NCBI RefSeq assembly: GCF_003990915.1
Contig: NZ_BHXQ01000002.1
Coordinates: 124,001 to 188,000, forward strand
DNA from: Chryseotalea sanaruensis
GTDB taxonomy: Bacteria; Bacteroidota; Bacteroidia; Cytophagales; Cyclobacteriaceae
DNA: 64,000 nt
Direction of reading: 5' to 3'
The notes beneath the pieces are model-generated. The model searched no databases. It had not been told where the DNA came from and saw only the letters and a list, made by a program, of their open reading frames with translations. Every line of letters begins with the position of its first letter. Position 1 is the first letter of the stretch. Made by a program: the position numbers and the translations under genes. Of the stretch, positions 27,701 through 36,562 are shown piece after piece.

Positions 27701-30700
27701 CTGTTACGCAAGCTGTTACGCAACCTAGTACGATCACAGGTATCACTTCCGTAGATGCTGGTGCAACCACTACTTATTCCGTTACGAATGTTCCGGGTGT
27801 AAGTTATGCATGGTCAACCAGTGCCGATGGTGCTATTGTTGCTAATGGTAATTCAGCGCAGGTTACCTGGACAACCGGTGGATCAAAAACATTAACGGTT
27901 ACCCCTTCTAATCTTTGTGGTAATGGAACTACCAGGAACTTAACAGTAACTGTTGCAACCCCGTGTGTGATTCCTACAACGCCTGTTATGATAATTTTGA
28001 GTGGTACTGCTAATACGCAAGTAGGGCAGACTATACGGTTTCAGGTTAGTAGTTCAATAGGGGCTACTTCGTATGATTTAGCAGTTACTCCTTCAACAGG
28101 AGTTACATTAACACCAATCGCGGGAGGAATTACCTGGGATGTTACTTTTACAACACCTGGAGCGTATTCGATATCAGGTAAGGGTGTAAGTGCCTGCGGA
28201 ACCAGTGGTCCTGTATTGCTCAATGTAAATGTGTGTGGATTAACAATTGATCCACCAGCTTCTGTAACAGGTGCTACTGAAAATATTTGCCCTGGTTCAA
28301 CTACCCGCTATACAGTTAACTCACCACTAGAAGGATTTTTCTACGACTGGTCATTGGGTGGGGTACCCGGAGTTACTATTGAGTACTTAAACGCACAACG
28401 TAGCATAGCTGATATAACTTGGGATACAGATTGGGGAGGTGTAAATGTTACAGTGCGTTCACGAAATGCCTGTAACAATACCAGTGCTTTAGGGACAACA
28501 CTTTCTGTAAGTTTAATTGCGAAGCCACTCGGAAGAACAATTTCTCCGACACCTGTTGGGAACACCTGTGTCGGCTCAGGCTCAATCATCTATACAATAA
28601 ATGTCCCTGAAGTAGGTGTTGATTATAACTGGATTTTGAATGGCGCAGGTACTGTGGCAGGAAATAAATTGAGTGCTACCATTCCATTGGATGGACAATC
28701 CAGAATTATTAAAGTGCTGGGAACGAACTCTTGTTTTGCTAATGAAGAAGTGAATTCAATTAGCTTTAGTGGAGGTACACCAGTTCCAACTCAACCAAGC
28801 CCTATTGTAGGACCTTCCACAATTGACTTTAATGTAGATGGTACCTTTACCGTGGAGGCTCAACCAGTTGGTGTAAATTTCTCCTGGGACGCAGGTCCAG
28901 ATGCCACTATTACTAACACAGCATCTCAAACTTCTAAATTAATCCGCTGGTCAACTGGTGGCACTAAAACAATTAGTCTCAACACCTCAAACGGCTGCGG
29001 TATAAGTACAATAAGAAGCTACTCGCTGTATGTAAATGGTCCCTGCACTGCTCCAGAAATACCCGACCCAATTACGGGGGGGACTAGTGGCTGCGCTAAT
29101 GTTGAGTATATATTTTCTGTACCCTTTCAACCCAATACAACCTTTAACTGGAGTGCAGGTGCAGATGCAACGATTACGGGAACGGGCACAACACGAAGCA
29201 TTAAATGGTCAACTCCGGGAGCTAAAAATATTACAGTTTCGGCTACTAATGGCTGCACAACTTCAGCAAGTCAAACAAAACCTTTTACGGTTATTCCTAC
29301 CCCAGCTCAACCCGCTGGGTTGACAGGCGGAAATCTTGCCTGCTCCGGATCAACAGAAGAATTTGCAGTGAATCCAGTAACTGGAGGTGTTATGTATGCG
29401 TGGGAAATTCAAGGAGGAACATTTACAACATCTGGATCACAAAATGAAATTGTGAGCATTACCTGGTCGTCTGCTGGCTCTAATATTATTAAAGTAAAAG
29501 CTTCGAATGCTTGTGGCTTTGGCCCTGAACGTTCCATTACCCGTGATATAAGCACTACTCCACTACAACCGTCCATCATTACCGGAGAAGCAGATGTTTG
29601 TATTGGCATCGCAAAACCATATAGTATAACCAACGTGCCGGGTACAACTTATATGTGGAATGGAGGGGCAGGTGCAACAGTTACAGGGTCAGGAAATGCG
29701 GTAACGATTTCCTGGAGTTCAGCGGGTGCAAAAACCATTACAGTTACCCCTACAAATAGTTGTGGAAGCGGAACAGCGCGTACATATAGTGTGAATGTAA
29801 TTGGTGTTCCTGCGCAACCTGCAGCAATAACAGGTAATGCCTTACCCGTATTGGGAAGTGCAGTAGCGTATACAGTAACAAATGTGGCAGGTGTAAACTA
29901 TGCTTGGTCATTAACAGATAAAGGATTGCTTACAAATTCAGGCAATACCAGCTCAGTTTCCTGGAACAGTTTAGGCAGCGCAACACTCAGTGTAACGGCA
30001 TCTAATTTGTGTGGAGTTAGTGCGGAGCGTACGCTGGCTATAACGGTTAACAAAATTCCGCAAGCCATAACATTTACCCTGGCAAGTCCTATACTCGCGA
30101 ATGAAGAGATTACACTTGAGGGTGTTTCAAATGCTGGCCTTCCTGTTTCGTATACAAGTTCTAATACATCTATTGCAGCAGTTGAAGGAAATAATTTAGT
30201 GATTAACAGCAGCGGAACAATCATGATTACGGCCTCACAATCCGGTGATGCCACCTATGCAGCTGCCACAAATGTAGTACGCTCACTAATTATCGATAAG
30301 GCAAGCCAAGTCATTACTTTTGCAGCATTATCAGAAGTATCATTTGGAGATCCAGCATTTAATGTCGGGGCAACAGCTAACTCGCTGCTCCCGATCTCAT
30401 TCACTAGTTCAAATACTTCAGTAGCAACAGTTGATAACGATGGGACGATTTCGATTTTAGGAGTTGGTTCAACTAACATAACCGCTTCACAGGGAGGAGA
30501 CGCTAAATATAATTCAGCCACATCGGTTGTCCGTGATCTAACAGTGACTAAGGCAGATCAAACCATCACGTTTGAGCCATTGGCAATTAAGAATATTAGT
30601 GATCCTCCCTTATTTTTAGAAGGTATAGCATCGTCTGGATTAGCTTTGACCTATTCAAGTTCAAATACTTCGGTTGCTACAGTCAGCGATAATATCGTTT

Positions 30701-32379
30701 TTATTGTGGGTGAAGGAACTACCAATATCACAGCTTCGCAGCCTGGAAATGAAAACTATAATGCAGCGAGCAATGTAGTACAGGAGCTTGTCGTTAATGG
30801 TAAGCAAAATCAAAGCATTGAGTTTAATTCGTTAACTACAAAGACCTTTGGTGATGAAGCATTTGATCTTACAGCTTCGGCTTCATCTGGATTGACAATT
30901 AGCTACACAAGTTCAAATACAGCTGTGGCTACTGTTAGTGGAAGTACAATAACCATTGTAGGTGCAGGATCAACAACCATCACAGCTTCACAAAGTGGTA
31001 ATGAAATCTTTAACCCTGCCACATCTATTCCACAAGTTTTAACGGTGAATAAAGCAGATCAGATTATCAACTTTGCTGCAATCCCTGAGCAGCTCTTAAG
31101 CACAGGTACTCTTGTGTTGTCAGCCACCTCATCAGCTGGTCTGGATATTAGCTATAGTAGTTCCAATACCAGTGTAACAACAGTAACAGGTGCAACACTT
31201 ACTTTCCACAGTGCAGGGGTAACAACTATTACAGCTTCACAAGCCGGAAATAGTAATTTCAATGCTGCCATTGCAATTGATCAGTCACTCACCATTACGA
31301 CTAAACAATCTCAGACCATAAATTTTGCTTCACTTTCATCAAAAGCATTCGGTGATGCGGCTTTTGATCTGAGCGCTTCGGCAAGTTCTGATCTGCCTGT
31401 ACAATTTGTAAGTTCAAATATTTCAGTGGCAACCATTGATGGTAATGTGGTGAGTATTGTTGGCGCTGGTACAACTACTATTACTGCCAAACAAGCAGGA
31501 AACGAAAGCTTTGAAGCAGCTCCAGATGTATCGCATGATTTAGTAGTGGCTAAAGCAAACCAAACAATTACTTTCTCAACACCAGCTTCCGTTAATTTCA
31601 CAACAAACACATTGTCGCTGGAAGCAACAAGTAGCGCTGCGTTAGCGGTTAGCTTTGCAAGTTCGAATGCATCACTAGGCACAATAGATGGGAACATGCT
31701 CACATTTATAGCAGCCGGTACTTTGGAGATAACCGCTTCGCAACCTGGTAACGCAAATTACAATGCAGCCAGTAACGTTATTGCATCCATTACAATTGTT
31801 GACGACCGTCAGACCATCTCTCTAACTGGCGCACTAGATTTCGGAAATGTATTGCTAGGTGAAACTAAAGTCAAAACAATAACCATAGCCAACACTGGAA
31901 ATGCAGCATTGCAAATAAGTGCAATAACACTTCCTGAAGGGTTTACCAGTTCAATAGAAGCAACAACAGTAAATGCAAATGCAAGCATTACAGCAGAGAT
32001 AACTTTTATGCCAATCGAGCTTAAGGATTATGAAGGTTCAGTTGTTATCAGCTCCAATGCTGCTAGTGGTAATAATGCTTTAACACTAAGCGGAACAGGC
32101 GTAACCATTACTGGTTTCAATGAACCTGGTCAAGCAAGTGGTGATTTAGATGTTTACCCTAATCCAGGCACTGGTGTTTATATAGTAAAGAGTAAAATGA
32201 CACGTAATAAATCAATTGCTGTAATGGATATGTCAGGTAGAGCACAATACAGAATACTCAAATCACTTGATGAAGAGTACCATGAGTTAGATCTTTTGGA
32301 TTTACCCAAAGGCATCTATTACCTGAAAATAGAAGAGAAAGGTTCAGTGGCTGTGAAACGTATTGTTAAACTTAACTAA
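24751..32379 (+). CDS. Giant T9SS-secreted modular adhesin-like protein (2542 aa)
   Basis: 2542 residues, entirely built of beta-sandwich modules. Signal sequence near residues 15-41 (ending RINAQ). Two SbsA-type Ig-like domains (about 45-380; ITLTFSEPVF). Two Ig-like domains (380-570; SYQWKVNGVNVGTN). About 14 PKD-like modules of some 85 residues (570-1765; core CxGSxxTYSVTNVSGVTYTW and TVTPSNSCGSGTARTLSV). Seven MBG/BIg_2-like repeats (1765-2350; SSNTSVATV, TTITASQSGN). A HYDIN/choice-of-anchor module (LDFGNVLLGETKVKTITI), and a C-terminal T9SS sorting domain (DLDVYPNPGTGVY, LPKGIYYLKIE). Likely exported through the outer membrane and fixed at the surface. An alternative start is 24793. Confidence 0.92.
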   Translation: MKLFAQTRLTSSIKMKQFARSKIKIGILLLLLVVSNRINAQLLPGTYNPVINSNVNPVSAAGLRYFTNASLTKGSGNIVVSTSPGGVWENIAVSSTSVTITPIASPAGFYVDIKFRRPVPDGVQVSISIPSSAFNTSAVGGFGGINAWQFNTNPSGPILYSRTPAIGAQLTASPSNIVLDFHENIFKGSGSILLKNRNSGNIIQSINVTSSDVTILTGSGSPRTAVINLPTALPEGSDIILEMPAGVFKDGGNVNSIAVNDTQSWFRVVDSTPPTLLSVTPAHQSTINITDRQITLTFSEPVFRYPGSIFFFNRSTGAVIYQATASSPDVVQTGNTLTITRPSNWPLGITIAVRIGSNYLSDLAANFWPGFSTNNDYYFTTCSPVTPGISIALTAGSSPACAGQTHTFTATPTNGGTSPSYQWKVNGVNVGTNSPTFTTSTLSGGVNGITCVLTSNAACVSTPTATSGNIFVSIQNPLTPSVSITSIPANTTICAGNSTTFYANPVNAGASPTYQWKVNGANVGTNQNSFTTTSLTNGQVVTCVITRDDNGCVTSTTATSNTITMTVGSLPAQPSDIVGNTTVCQGSSNAYSVTNVSGTTYTWDTGNAGTITGSGNTVNITWNSSGAKTLTVYASNSCGTAIARTLAVTVDATPAQPSGIVGSTAPGQNQSTQYSVTNESGITYAWNAGSGGTVTGSGNAVSILWTTAGAKTITVTPSSSCGSGTARTLSVTVGAACTIPAQPSIITGSATACTESSGTYSVTEVGGVSYTWNAGVDGNVSGSGNSVNLIWTSIGTKTVTVTPFTDCGTGTPRTLTVVVSSLPAQPSAITGNTTACINSSNTYSVTNVSGVSYMWDTGGKGTITGSGNSISVQWTAAGANTLTVIPSNGCGAGLAQSLSVIVNTLPAGTSAIAGSNLMCTGASSTYDVTNVSGVTYTWSAGAGGAVSGSGNSVSISWSTGGEKVVQVTPSNSCGSGSPTTFSVSVTQAVTQPSTITGITSVDAGATTTYSVTNVPGVSYAWSTSADGAIVANGNSAQVTWTTGGSKTLTVTPSNLCGNGTTRNLTVTVATPCVIPTTPVMIILSGTANTQVGQTIRFQVSSSIGATSYDLAVTPSTGVTLTPIAGGITWDVTFTTPGAYSISGKGVSACGTSGPVLLNVNVCGLTIDPPASVTGATENICPGSTTRYTVNSPLEGFFYDWSLGGVPGVTIEYLNAQRSIADITWDTDWGGVNVTVRSRNACNNTSALGTTLSVSLIAKPLGRTISPTPVGNTCVGSGSIIYTINVPEVGVDYNWILNGAGTVAGNKLSATIPLDGQSRIIKVLGTNSCFANEEVNSISFSGGTPVPTQPSPIVGPSTIDFNVDGTFTVEAQPVGVNFSWDAGPDATITNTASQTSKLIRWSTGGTKTISLNTSNGCGISTIRSYSLYVNGPCTAPEIPDPITGGTSGCANVEYIFSVPFQPNTTFNWSAGADATITGTGTTRSIKWSTPGAKNITVSATNGCTTSASQTKPFTVIPTPAQPAGLTGGNLACSGSTEEFAVNPVTGGVMYAWEIQGGTFTTSGSQNEIVSITWSSAGSNIIKVKASNACGFGPERSITRDISTTPLQPSIITGEADVCIGIAKPYSITNVPGTTYMWNGGAGATVTGSGNAVTISWSSAGAKTITVTPTNSCGSGTARTYSVNVIGVPAQPAAITGNALPVLGSAVAYTVTNVAGVNYAWSLTDKGLLTNSGNTSSVSWNSLGSATLSVTASNLCGVSAERTLAITVNKIPQAITFTLASPILANEEITLEGVSNAGLPVSYTSSNTSIAAVEGNNLVINSSGTIMITASQSGDATYAAATNVVRSLIIDKASQVITFAALSEVSFGDPAFNVGATANSLLPISFTSSNTSVATVDNDGTISILGVGSTNITASQGGDAKYNSATSVVRDLTVTKADQTITFEPLAIKNISDPPLFLEGIASSGLALTYSSSNTSVATVSDNIVFIVGEGTTNITASQPGNENYNAASNVVQELVVNGKQNQSIEFNSLTTKTFGDEAFDLTASASSGLTISYTSSNTAVATVSGSTITIVGAGSTTITASQSGNEIFNPATSIPQVLTVNKADQIINFAAIPEQLLSTGTLVLSATSSAGLDISYSSSNTSVTTVTGATLTFHSAGVTTITASQAGNSNFNAAIAIDQSLTITTKQSQTINFASLSSKAFGDAAFDLSASASSDLPVQFVSSNISVATIDGNVVSIVGAGTTTITAKQAGNESFEAAPDVSHDLVVAKANQTITFSTPASVNFTTNTLSLEATSSAALAVSFASSNASLGTIDGNMLTFIAAGTLEITASQPGNANYNAASNVIASITIVDDRQTISLTGALDFGNVLLGETKVKTITIANTGNAALQISAITLPEGFTSSIEATTVNANASITAEITFMPIELKDYEGSVVISSNAASGNNALTLSGTGVTITGFNEPGQASGDLDVYPNPGTGVYIVKSKMTRNKSIAVMDMSGRAQYRILKSLDEEYHELDLLDLPKGIYYLKIEEKGSVAVKRIVKLN

Positions 32380-32382
32380 GAT

Positions 32383-32820
32383 ATGACTATGAAAAATATT
32401 CAAAGAATTTACCTATTGCTGATATTGGGTATTCTCGCTTCCTGTGGTGGCGATGACCCTAAACCACTAACAGAAGAGGAAAAGCAAATAAAAATGCTTG
32501 CAAAAACATGGAACCTTAGTACGGCTAGCGTAGATGGACTGGATGTTGAAGAATGGTTTAGTGGTTTGCAACTTTCTTTCACCGAAAGCAAATCATTTAC
32601 TGTAGAAAATGCGGTCCCTCCTATCTGGATTGCTTCTGGTACTTTTGAATTGGAGAAGTCAGGATCAAACTACGTAATCAAGCGAAGCGATGGAGTCGAT
32701 TTATTGATTACAACACTCAACGAAACAAGTGTAAGCATAAATATGAGTTACGTGGCAGATGATAATGCACGAACTGCAGGTATCACTGGATCTTACACTT
32801 TTATTTTTTCAGCTGATTGA
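32383..32820 (+). CDS. Small lipocalin-like lipoprotein
   Basis: 145 residues (or 143 from the ATG at 32389). Lipobox ASC followed by GGDDP, an acidic LES-like surface signal. The rest is beta-rich: LAKTWNLSTASVDG, LQLSFTESKSFTV, ASGTFELEKSG, TAGITGSYTFIFSAD. This resembles lipocalin-type domains common in Bacteroidota lipoproteins. It starts three bases after the stop of the giant adhesin gene and shares its terminator, so it is co-transcribed and may be a surface partner. No specific function known. Confidence 0.82.
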   Translation: MTMKNIQRIYLLLILGILASCGGDDPKPLTEEEKQIKMLAKTWNLSTASVDGLDVEEWFSGLQLSFTESKSFTVENAVPPIWIASGTFELEKSGSNYVIKRSDGVDLLITTLNETSVSINMSYVADDNARTAGITGSYTFIFSAD

Positions 32821-32840
32821 TAATCATATTCCCTACTTTG

Positions 32841-32876
32841 AAGGCTATCTCAATTTTTTTGAGATAGCCTTTTTAT
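32841..32876 (+). terminator. Strong intrinsic terminator of the adhesin operon
   Basis: AAGGCTATCTCA pairs perfectly with TGAGATAGCCTT, with a T-rich loop and a T-run after the stem. Confidence 0.88.
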
Positions 32877-32928
32877 TTTAAGTGCACATATAAGATGCAA
32901 TTTGTAATTTTAATACTTATTGTAGTTT

Positions 32929-33774
32929 ATGCGCATCCTGATCATTCTTTCAATTCTCGCTGCCACGCTATGTGAAGCACAAAGTCAATCCTTAAAAGTA
33001 ATGACTTACAACATCCGCCTGAACACCACAAGTGATGGCGTAAATAGTTGGCCCAATAGAAAAGAGAAAGTGGCAACGCTGATTAAGAAAATTAATCCGG
33101 ATGCTTTTGGTGTGCAAGAGGCTTTACACGATCAGATGCAGGATCTCCTTAAAGCCTTGCCTGATTACACATTTGTGGGAGTTGGCCGAGACGATGGCAA
33201 AGAAAAAGGCGAGTACACCGCCATCTTTTATAAAAAATCAAAATTGAAAGTACTGAAGAGCGATTCATTTTGGTTATCAGAAACACCAACTGTGCCGGGC
33301 AGCAAAGGTTGGGATGCAGCCATAACACGCATGGTAACGCATGCCCATTTTAAAGATTTTGATTCAAACATGGACTTTTTAATGGTAACAACACATTTTG
33401 ATCATGTTGGTAAGCAAGCAAGATTAATGAGTGCTTCATATATAGAGGGTTGGATCACTGGAAATAGTGCGCCAAAAAACAGACCTGCTATTTTGTGTGG
33501 CGATTTTAACTTTCAACCTGATGAAGAACCTTATGCTAGTCTGGTAAAAAGCACAAATCCTCGACTGATAGATGCAAGACCTGTTGCTGATAAAAACGGT
33601 ACATTCTGTGGCTTCGAAAAAGACAAAATGGAATGTGTCATCATCGACTATATCTTCCACACGCCTAACATCACAATAGAGAATTTTGAGGTAATTCAGG
33701 AAAATGATGGACAATACTATCCTTCCGACCACTTGCCGGTAGTGGCAACCATAAAACTAGCCTCAAAAGATTGA
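32929..33774 (+). CDS. Secreted endonuclease/exonuclease/phosphatase family protein
   Basis: 281 residues with a signal peptide (1-20, ending EAQSQ). All motifs of the EEP (DNase I-like) fold are in order: MTYNIRLN, the metal-binding Glu in FGVQEA, TTHFDHVG, CGDFNFQP, VIIDYIF and the final SDHLPVVA. Within the fold it could be a phosphodiesterase, sphingomyelinase-like or nuclease; the substrate is not readable. Expected location is the periplasm or outside. It has its own spacer after the adhesin operon terminator. Confidence 0.92.
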   Translation: MRILIILSILAATLCEAQSQSLKVMTYNIRLNTTSDGVNSWPNRKEKVATLIKKINPDAFGVQEALHDQMQDLLKALPDYTFVGVGRDDGKEKGEYTAIFYKKSKLKVLKSDSFWLSETPTVPGSKGWDAAITRMVTHAHFKDFDSNMDFLMVTTHFDHVGKQARLMSASYIEGWITGNSAPKNRPAILCGDFNFQPDEEPYASLVKSTNPRLIDARPVADKNGTFCGFEKDKMECVIIDYIFHTPNITIENFEVIQENDGQYYPSDHLPVVATIKLASKD

Positions 33775-33804
33775 TATTTCTTGAGGTCTCCTTAGTAAAA
33801 ATAA

Positions 33805-33892
33805 ATGTCCATTAACTAAGCTTTTTTTCCAGGCCTCACCTCCTGTCCTCTCCAGAGGAGAGGGTGAATAAGGATGCTTAACTAAACGACAT
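33805..33892 (+). mobile_element. MITE-like element, copy 2
   Basis: 88 bp. The right end CTTAACTAAACGACAT is the best-preserved terminal repeat of the family; the left end ATGTCCATTAACTAAG has drifted. The core GGCCTCACCTCCTGTCC plus hairpin CCTCTCC/GGAGAGG matches copy 1. It lies between the EEP gene and the RND exporter gene. Confidence 0.72.
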
Positions 33893-33955
33893 TGTATTAG
33901 AAAATCCTTAGTTTTACCCTTCATTTTTGGATATAAGGATTTTGACTGATTAACC

Positions 33956-36376
33956 ATGTGGACATACCTCGCGCGTTTCATCATTAAATTTAAACTTCCA
34001 CTCATTCTTGTAATTGCAGCCATTACGGTGGTGATGGGCTACTACGCTCAATTTGCCGAAATGAGCTACGATTTTCGTGGAACGGTACCAGCAAACGATC
34101 CTGAACAGATCTATTTTCAGGAATTTAGAAAACAGTTTGGTGAAGATGGTAACATCGTGGCTGTTGGTCTTCAAGACAGCGCTATTTTTGAATATAAGAA
34201 CTTTGAGAAGCTGCGTGAGTTTTGTGTAGCGGTAAAATGGATTGATGGTGTAAAGGAGGTAATCTCTTTACCTCAAATTAAAAAGCTTGAGAAGGATACT
34301 GCCAAAACCCAGTTTGTATTAACAGATGTTTTTGCCGGAGGTAAAATTACAAATCAATATGTACTGGACAGCTTTCTGCGTGAAGCATCAAAACAGCGTT
34401 TTTATATTGGCCAGATTGTTAATGAAGAAAATGGTGCAATTGCTATACTTATTTCAATCAAGAAAGAAACACTCAATTCCTCAAAGCGTGTTGACCTCAC
34501 CAACGAGATTGTAACACTCGGAGAAAAGTTTACTCAAAGTACAGGCATACAATTGCATTACGCTGGTCTTCCTTTTGTACGCTCCGTTATCGCGCAAAAA
34601 GTTGGACAAGAGTTAAAAGTTTTTCTAGGCTTATCTGTACTGATCACCGGTATTATTTTATTAATCTTTTTCCGTTCATGGCGTGCTACTGTTTTTCCGC
34701 TGATCATCATTGGCATTGTAGTGGTTTGGGTTTTAGGTTGTATTGAACTCTTCGGCTTTAAAATCACACTCCTTAGTGGCATGATACCACCGATTATTGT
34801 TGTAATCGGTATTCCAAACGCCATTTATCTTCTAAATAAGTACCACACTGAATGGGTGTCGCATCGCGATAAAGAAAGAGCCATAAGCGAAGTAATTAAA
34901 AAAGTTGGCTTAGCTACTTTCTTAACTAACCTGACAACGGCAATCGGCTTTCTTGTACTGCTCACTGCAGATATTACCATACTCCGTGAATTTGGTATCG
35001 TAGCCGGTATTAATGTAATGGCCACTTTCGTGGTAAGTCTTATTTTGATTCCAAGTGTTTTCTCATGGATGCCACCCCCTTCACCCAAGCACCTGAAACA
35101 CCTCGATATAAAAGTTTTTGATAATGCTTTATCTTTTGTAGATGTGATGGTGCATCGCCACCGGATGTTTATCTATTCTATCGCTGCGGTAATAGTCACT
35201 TTTGCTATAATTGGCATGTTTCGATTGCACTCTGTTTCTTTCATGGTAGATGATTTACCTGAAGAAAGCGTAGTGAAAAAAGACCTGCATTTCTTTGAAG
35301 AAAACTTTAGTGGTGTAATGCCATTGGAAATTGTAATAAACACTGGCAAACGCAGAGGCATTATCGATGTTAAAAACCTGCGCAAGGTTGATGAGTTTGA
35401 AAGTTTTCTCGACTCACTCAAACCGGTTTCAAGACCAGTGTCTGTGGTGAGTTTTGTTAAGGCTGCCAAACAAGCCTTTTACAACAATAACCCTAAGTAT
35501 TATTCACTACCGGATAGTCGTGAGCGCAATTACATTTTACCCTACTTAAAAGGACAATCAGATAATTCTGGGCTGTTCAAATCTTTTGTTGACAGCACCT
35601 TGCAAACTATGCGTATTTCTTTACAGGTGGCAGATATTGGTTCCGACAAAATGGATTCGCTGATAAACGGTGTTATAAAACCCCGTATGGATTTAATTTT
35701 TGCTGATACCGACATTACAGCAAAAATTACAGGCACAACACCTTTGTTCATAAAAGGAAATGCCTTCCTGATCGATAATTTAAAAGGCAGTTTAATTCTG
35801 GCTTTTGTGTTGATCGCCCTTACCATGGGTTTGCTTTTTTCGAGCGTGCGTATGATCATCATTGCACTAGTTCCAAATTTTATTCCAATGGCCATCACTG
35901 CGGCCTTGATGGGTTATTTTGGTGTGCCCCTTAAACCTAGTACTGTGTTAATCTTCAGCATTACTTTTGGTATTTCTGTTGATTACTCCATTCACTTTTT
36001 AGCTAAGTACCGACAAGAATTATTTTCCAAAAACTTCTACGTGCCATTGGCGGTGAGTAACACCATTCTGGAAGTAGGAAAAAGTATGGTCTACACCTCT
36101 ATTGTATTGTTTTTTGGTTTCATCATTTTTGCCTTCTCCTCTTTTGGTGGTACAGTAGCCCTGGGATTATTAACCTCCACTACTTTATTGCTATCTATGG
36201 TTACAAACCTTGTATTGCTGCCTGCACTTATTTTAACATTTGATACAGGTAAATACAAGCGTGGCGATGCGCCCATGATAGAGCAGCTCGAGCCAGACTT
36301 TTACACAGAGAACGAAGACGAGGAAATTGACCTGACTAAGATCAAAATCCATAACAGGCATTCTTCAGCCGAGTAA
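33956..36376 (+). CDS. RND superfamily exporter (MMPL/HpnN-like)
   Basis: 806 residues with the two-fold RND layout: helix 1, a large outside loop (about 35-215), a five-helix block with a sterol-sensing-like region, then the same again (helix near 405, loop 430-615, five helices to 775). Proton-relay type motif is ISVDYSIHFLAKYR in the second half; GMIPPIIVVIGIPNAIYLLNKYH is its counterpart in the first. MMPL/HpnN proteins export lipids or hydrophobic compounds, working without a TolC-type partner. The acidic C-terminal tail is cytoplasmic. Cargo unknown. Confidence 0.93.
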   Translation: MWTYLARFIIKFKLPLILVIAAITVVMGYYAQFAEMSYDFRGTVPANDPEQIYFQEFRKQFGEDGNIVAVGLQDSAIFEYKNFEKLREFCVAVKWIDGVKEVISLPQIKKLEKDTAKTQFVLTDVFAGGKITNQYVLDSFLREASKQRFYIGQIVNEENGAIAILISIKKETLNSSKRVDLTNEIVTLGEKFTQSTGIQLHYAGLPFVRSVIAQKVGQELKVFLGLSVLITGIILLIFFRSWRATVFPLIIIGIVVVWVLGCIELFGFKITLLSGMIPPIIVVIGIPNAIYLLNKYHTEWVSHRDKERAISEVIKKVGLATFLTNLTTAIGFLVLLTADITILREFGIVAGINVMATFVVSLILIPSVFSWMPPPSPKHLKHLDIKVFDNALSFVDVMVHRHRMFIYSIAAVIVTFAIIGMFRLHSVSFMVDDLPEESVVKKDLHFFEENFSGVMPLEIVINTGKRRGIIDVKNLRKVDEFESFLDSLKPVSRPVSVVSFVKAAKQAFYNNNPKYYSLPDSRERNYILPYLKGQSDNSGLFKSFVDSTLQTMRISLQVADIGSDKMDSLINGVIKPRMDLIFADTDITAKITGTTPLFIKGNAFLIDNLKGSLILAFVLIALTMGLLFSSVRMIIIALVPNFIPMAITAALMGYFGVPLKPSTVLIFSITFGISVDYSIHFLAKYRQELFSKNFYVPLAVSNTILEVGKSMVYTSIVLFFGFIIFAFSSFGGTVALGLLTSTTLLLSMVTNLVLLPALILTFDTGKYKRGDAPMIEQLEPDFYTENEDEEIDLTKIKIHNRHSSAE

Positions 36377-36379
36377 ATT

Positions 36380-36440
36380 TAGTTGCTGATTGTTCGTTGC
36401 TGGTTAATCGCTGGTTTTCGACCAACCAACAACTAATAAC
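36380..36440. repeat. GTTGTT/AACAAC microrepeat, copy C
   Basis: TTAGTTGCTGATTGTTCGTT on the left and ACCAACCAACAACTAA on the right, in the spacer before ileS; same family as 22891-22961. Confidence 0.55.
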
Positions 36441-36480
36441 CATCAACCTTCCTACGCTCAAGTCATTTTTTTCAGCTCAC

Positions 36481-36512
36481 ATTGTCAATTGGCCATTGTT
36501 CATTGTCCATTG
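36481..36512. repeat. ATTGTCAATTG microrepeat upstream of ileS
   Basis: A stretch built of ATTGTC/CATTGT words. Its reverse complement resembles the 30-base stretch found inside the ileS coding region at 38285-38314. Confidence 0.55.
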
Positions 36513-36562
36513 ATTTCTCATCTTTGCCCCCTTATTATCTGTAAATCAGCATTTTTAGAACC

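Noticed and set aside
26799..31703. Several antisense open frames of 60-130 codons within the giant adhesin gene
   Set aside because: They repeat in step with the protein modules, have no start context or domain, and result from the codon bias of Thr/Ser/Val-rich repeats.
24751..32379. Toxin or polymorphic effector role for the giant protein
   Set aside because: It ends in a T9SS sorting domain, and all modules are structural; no toxin domain is visible.
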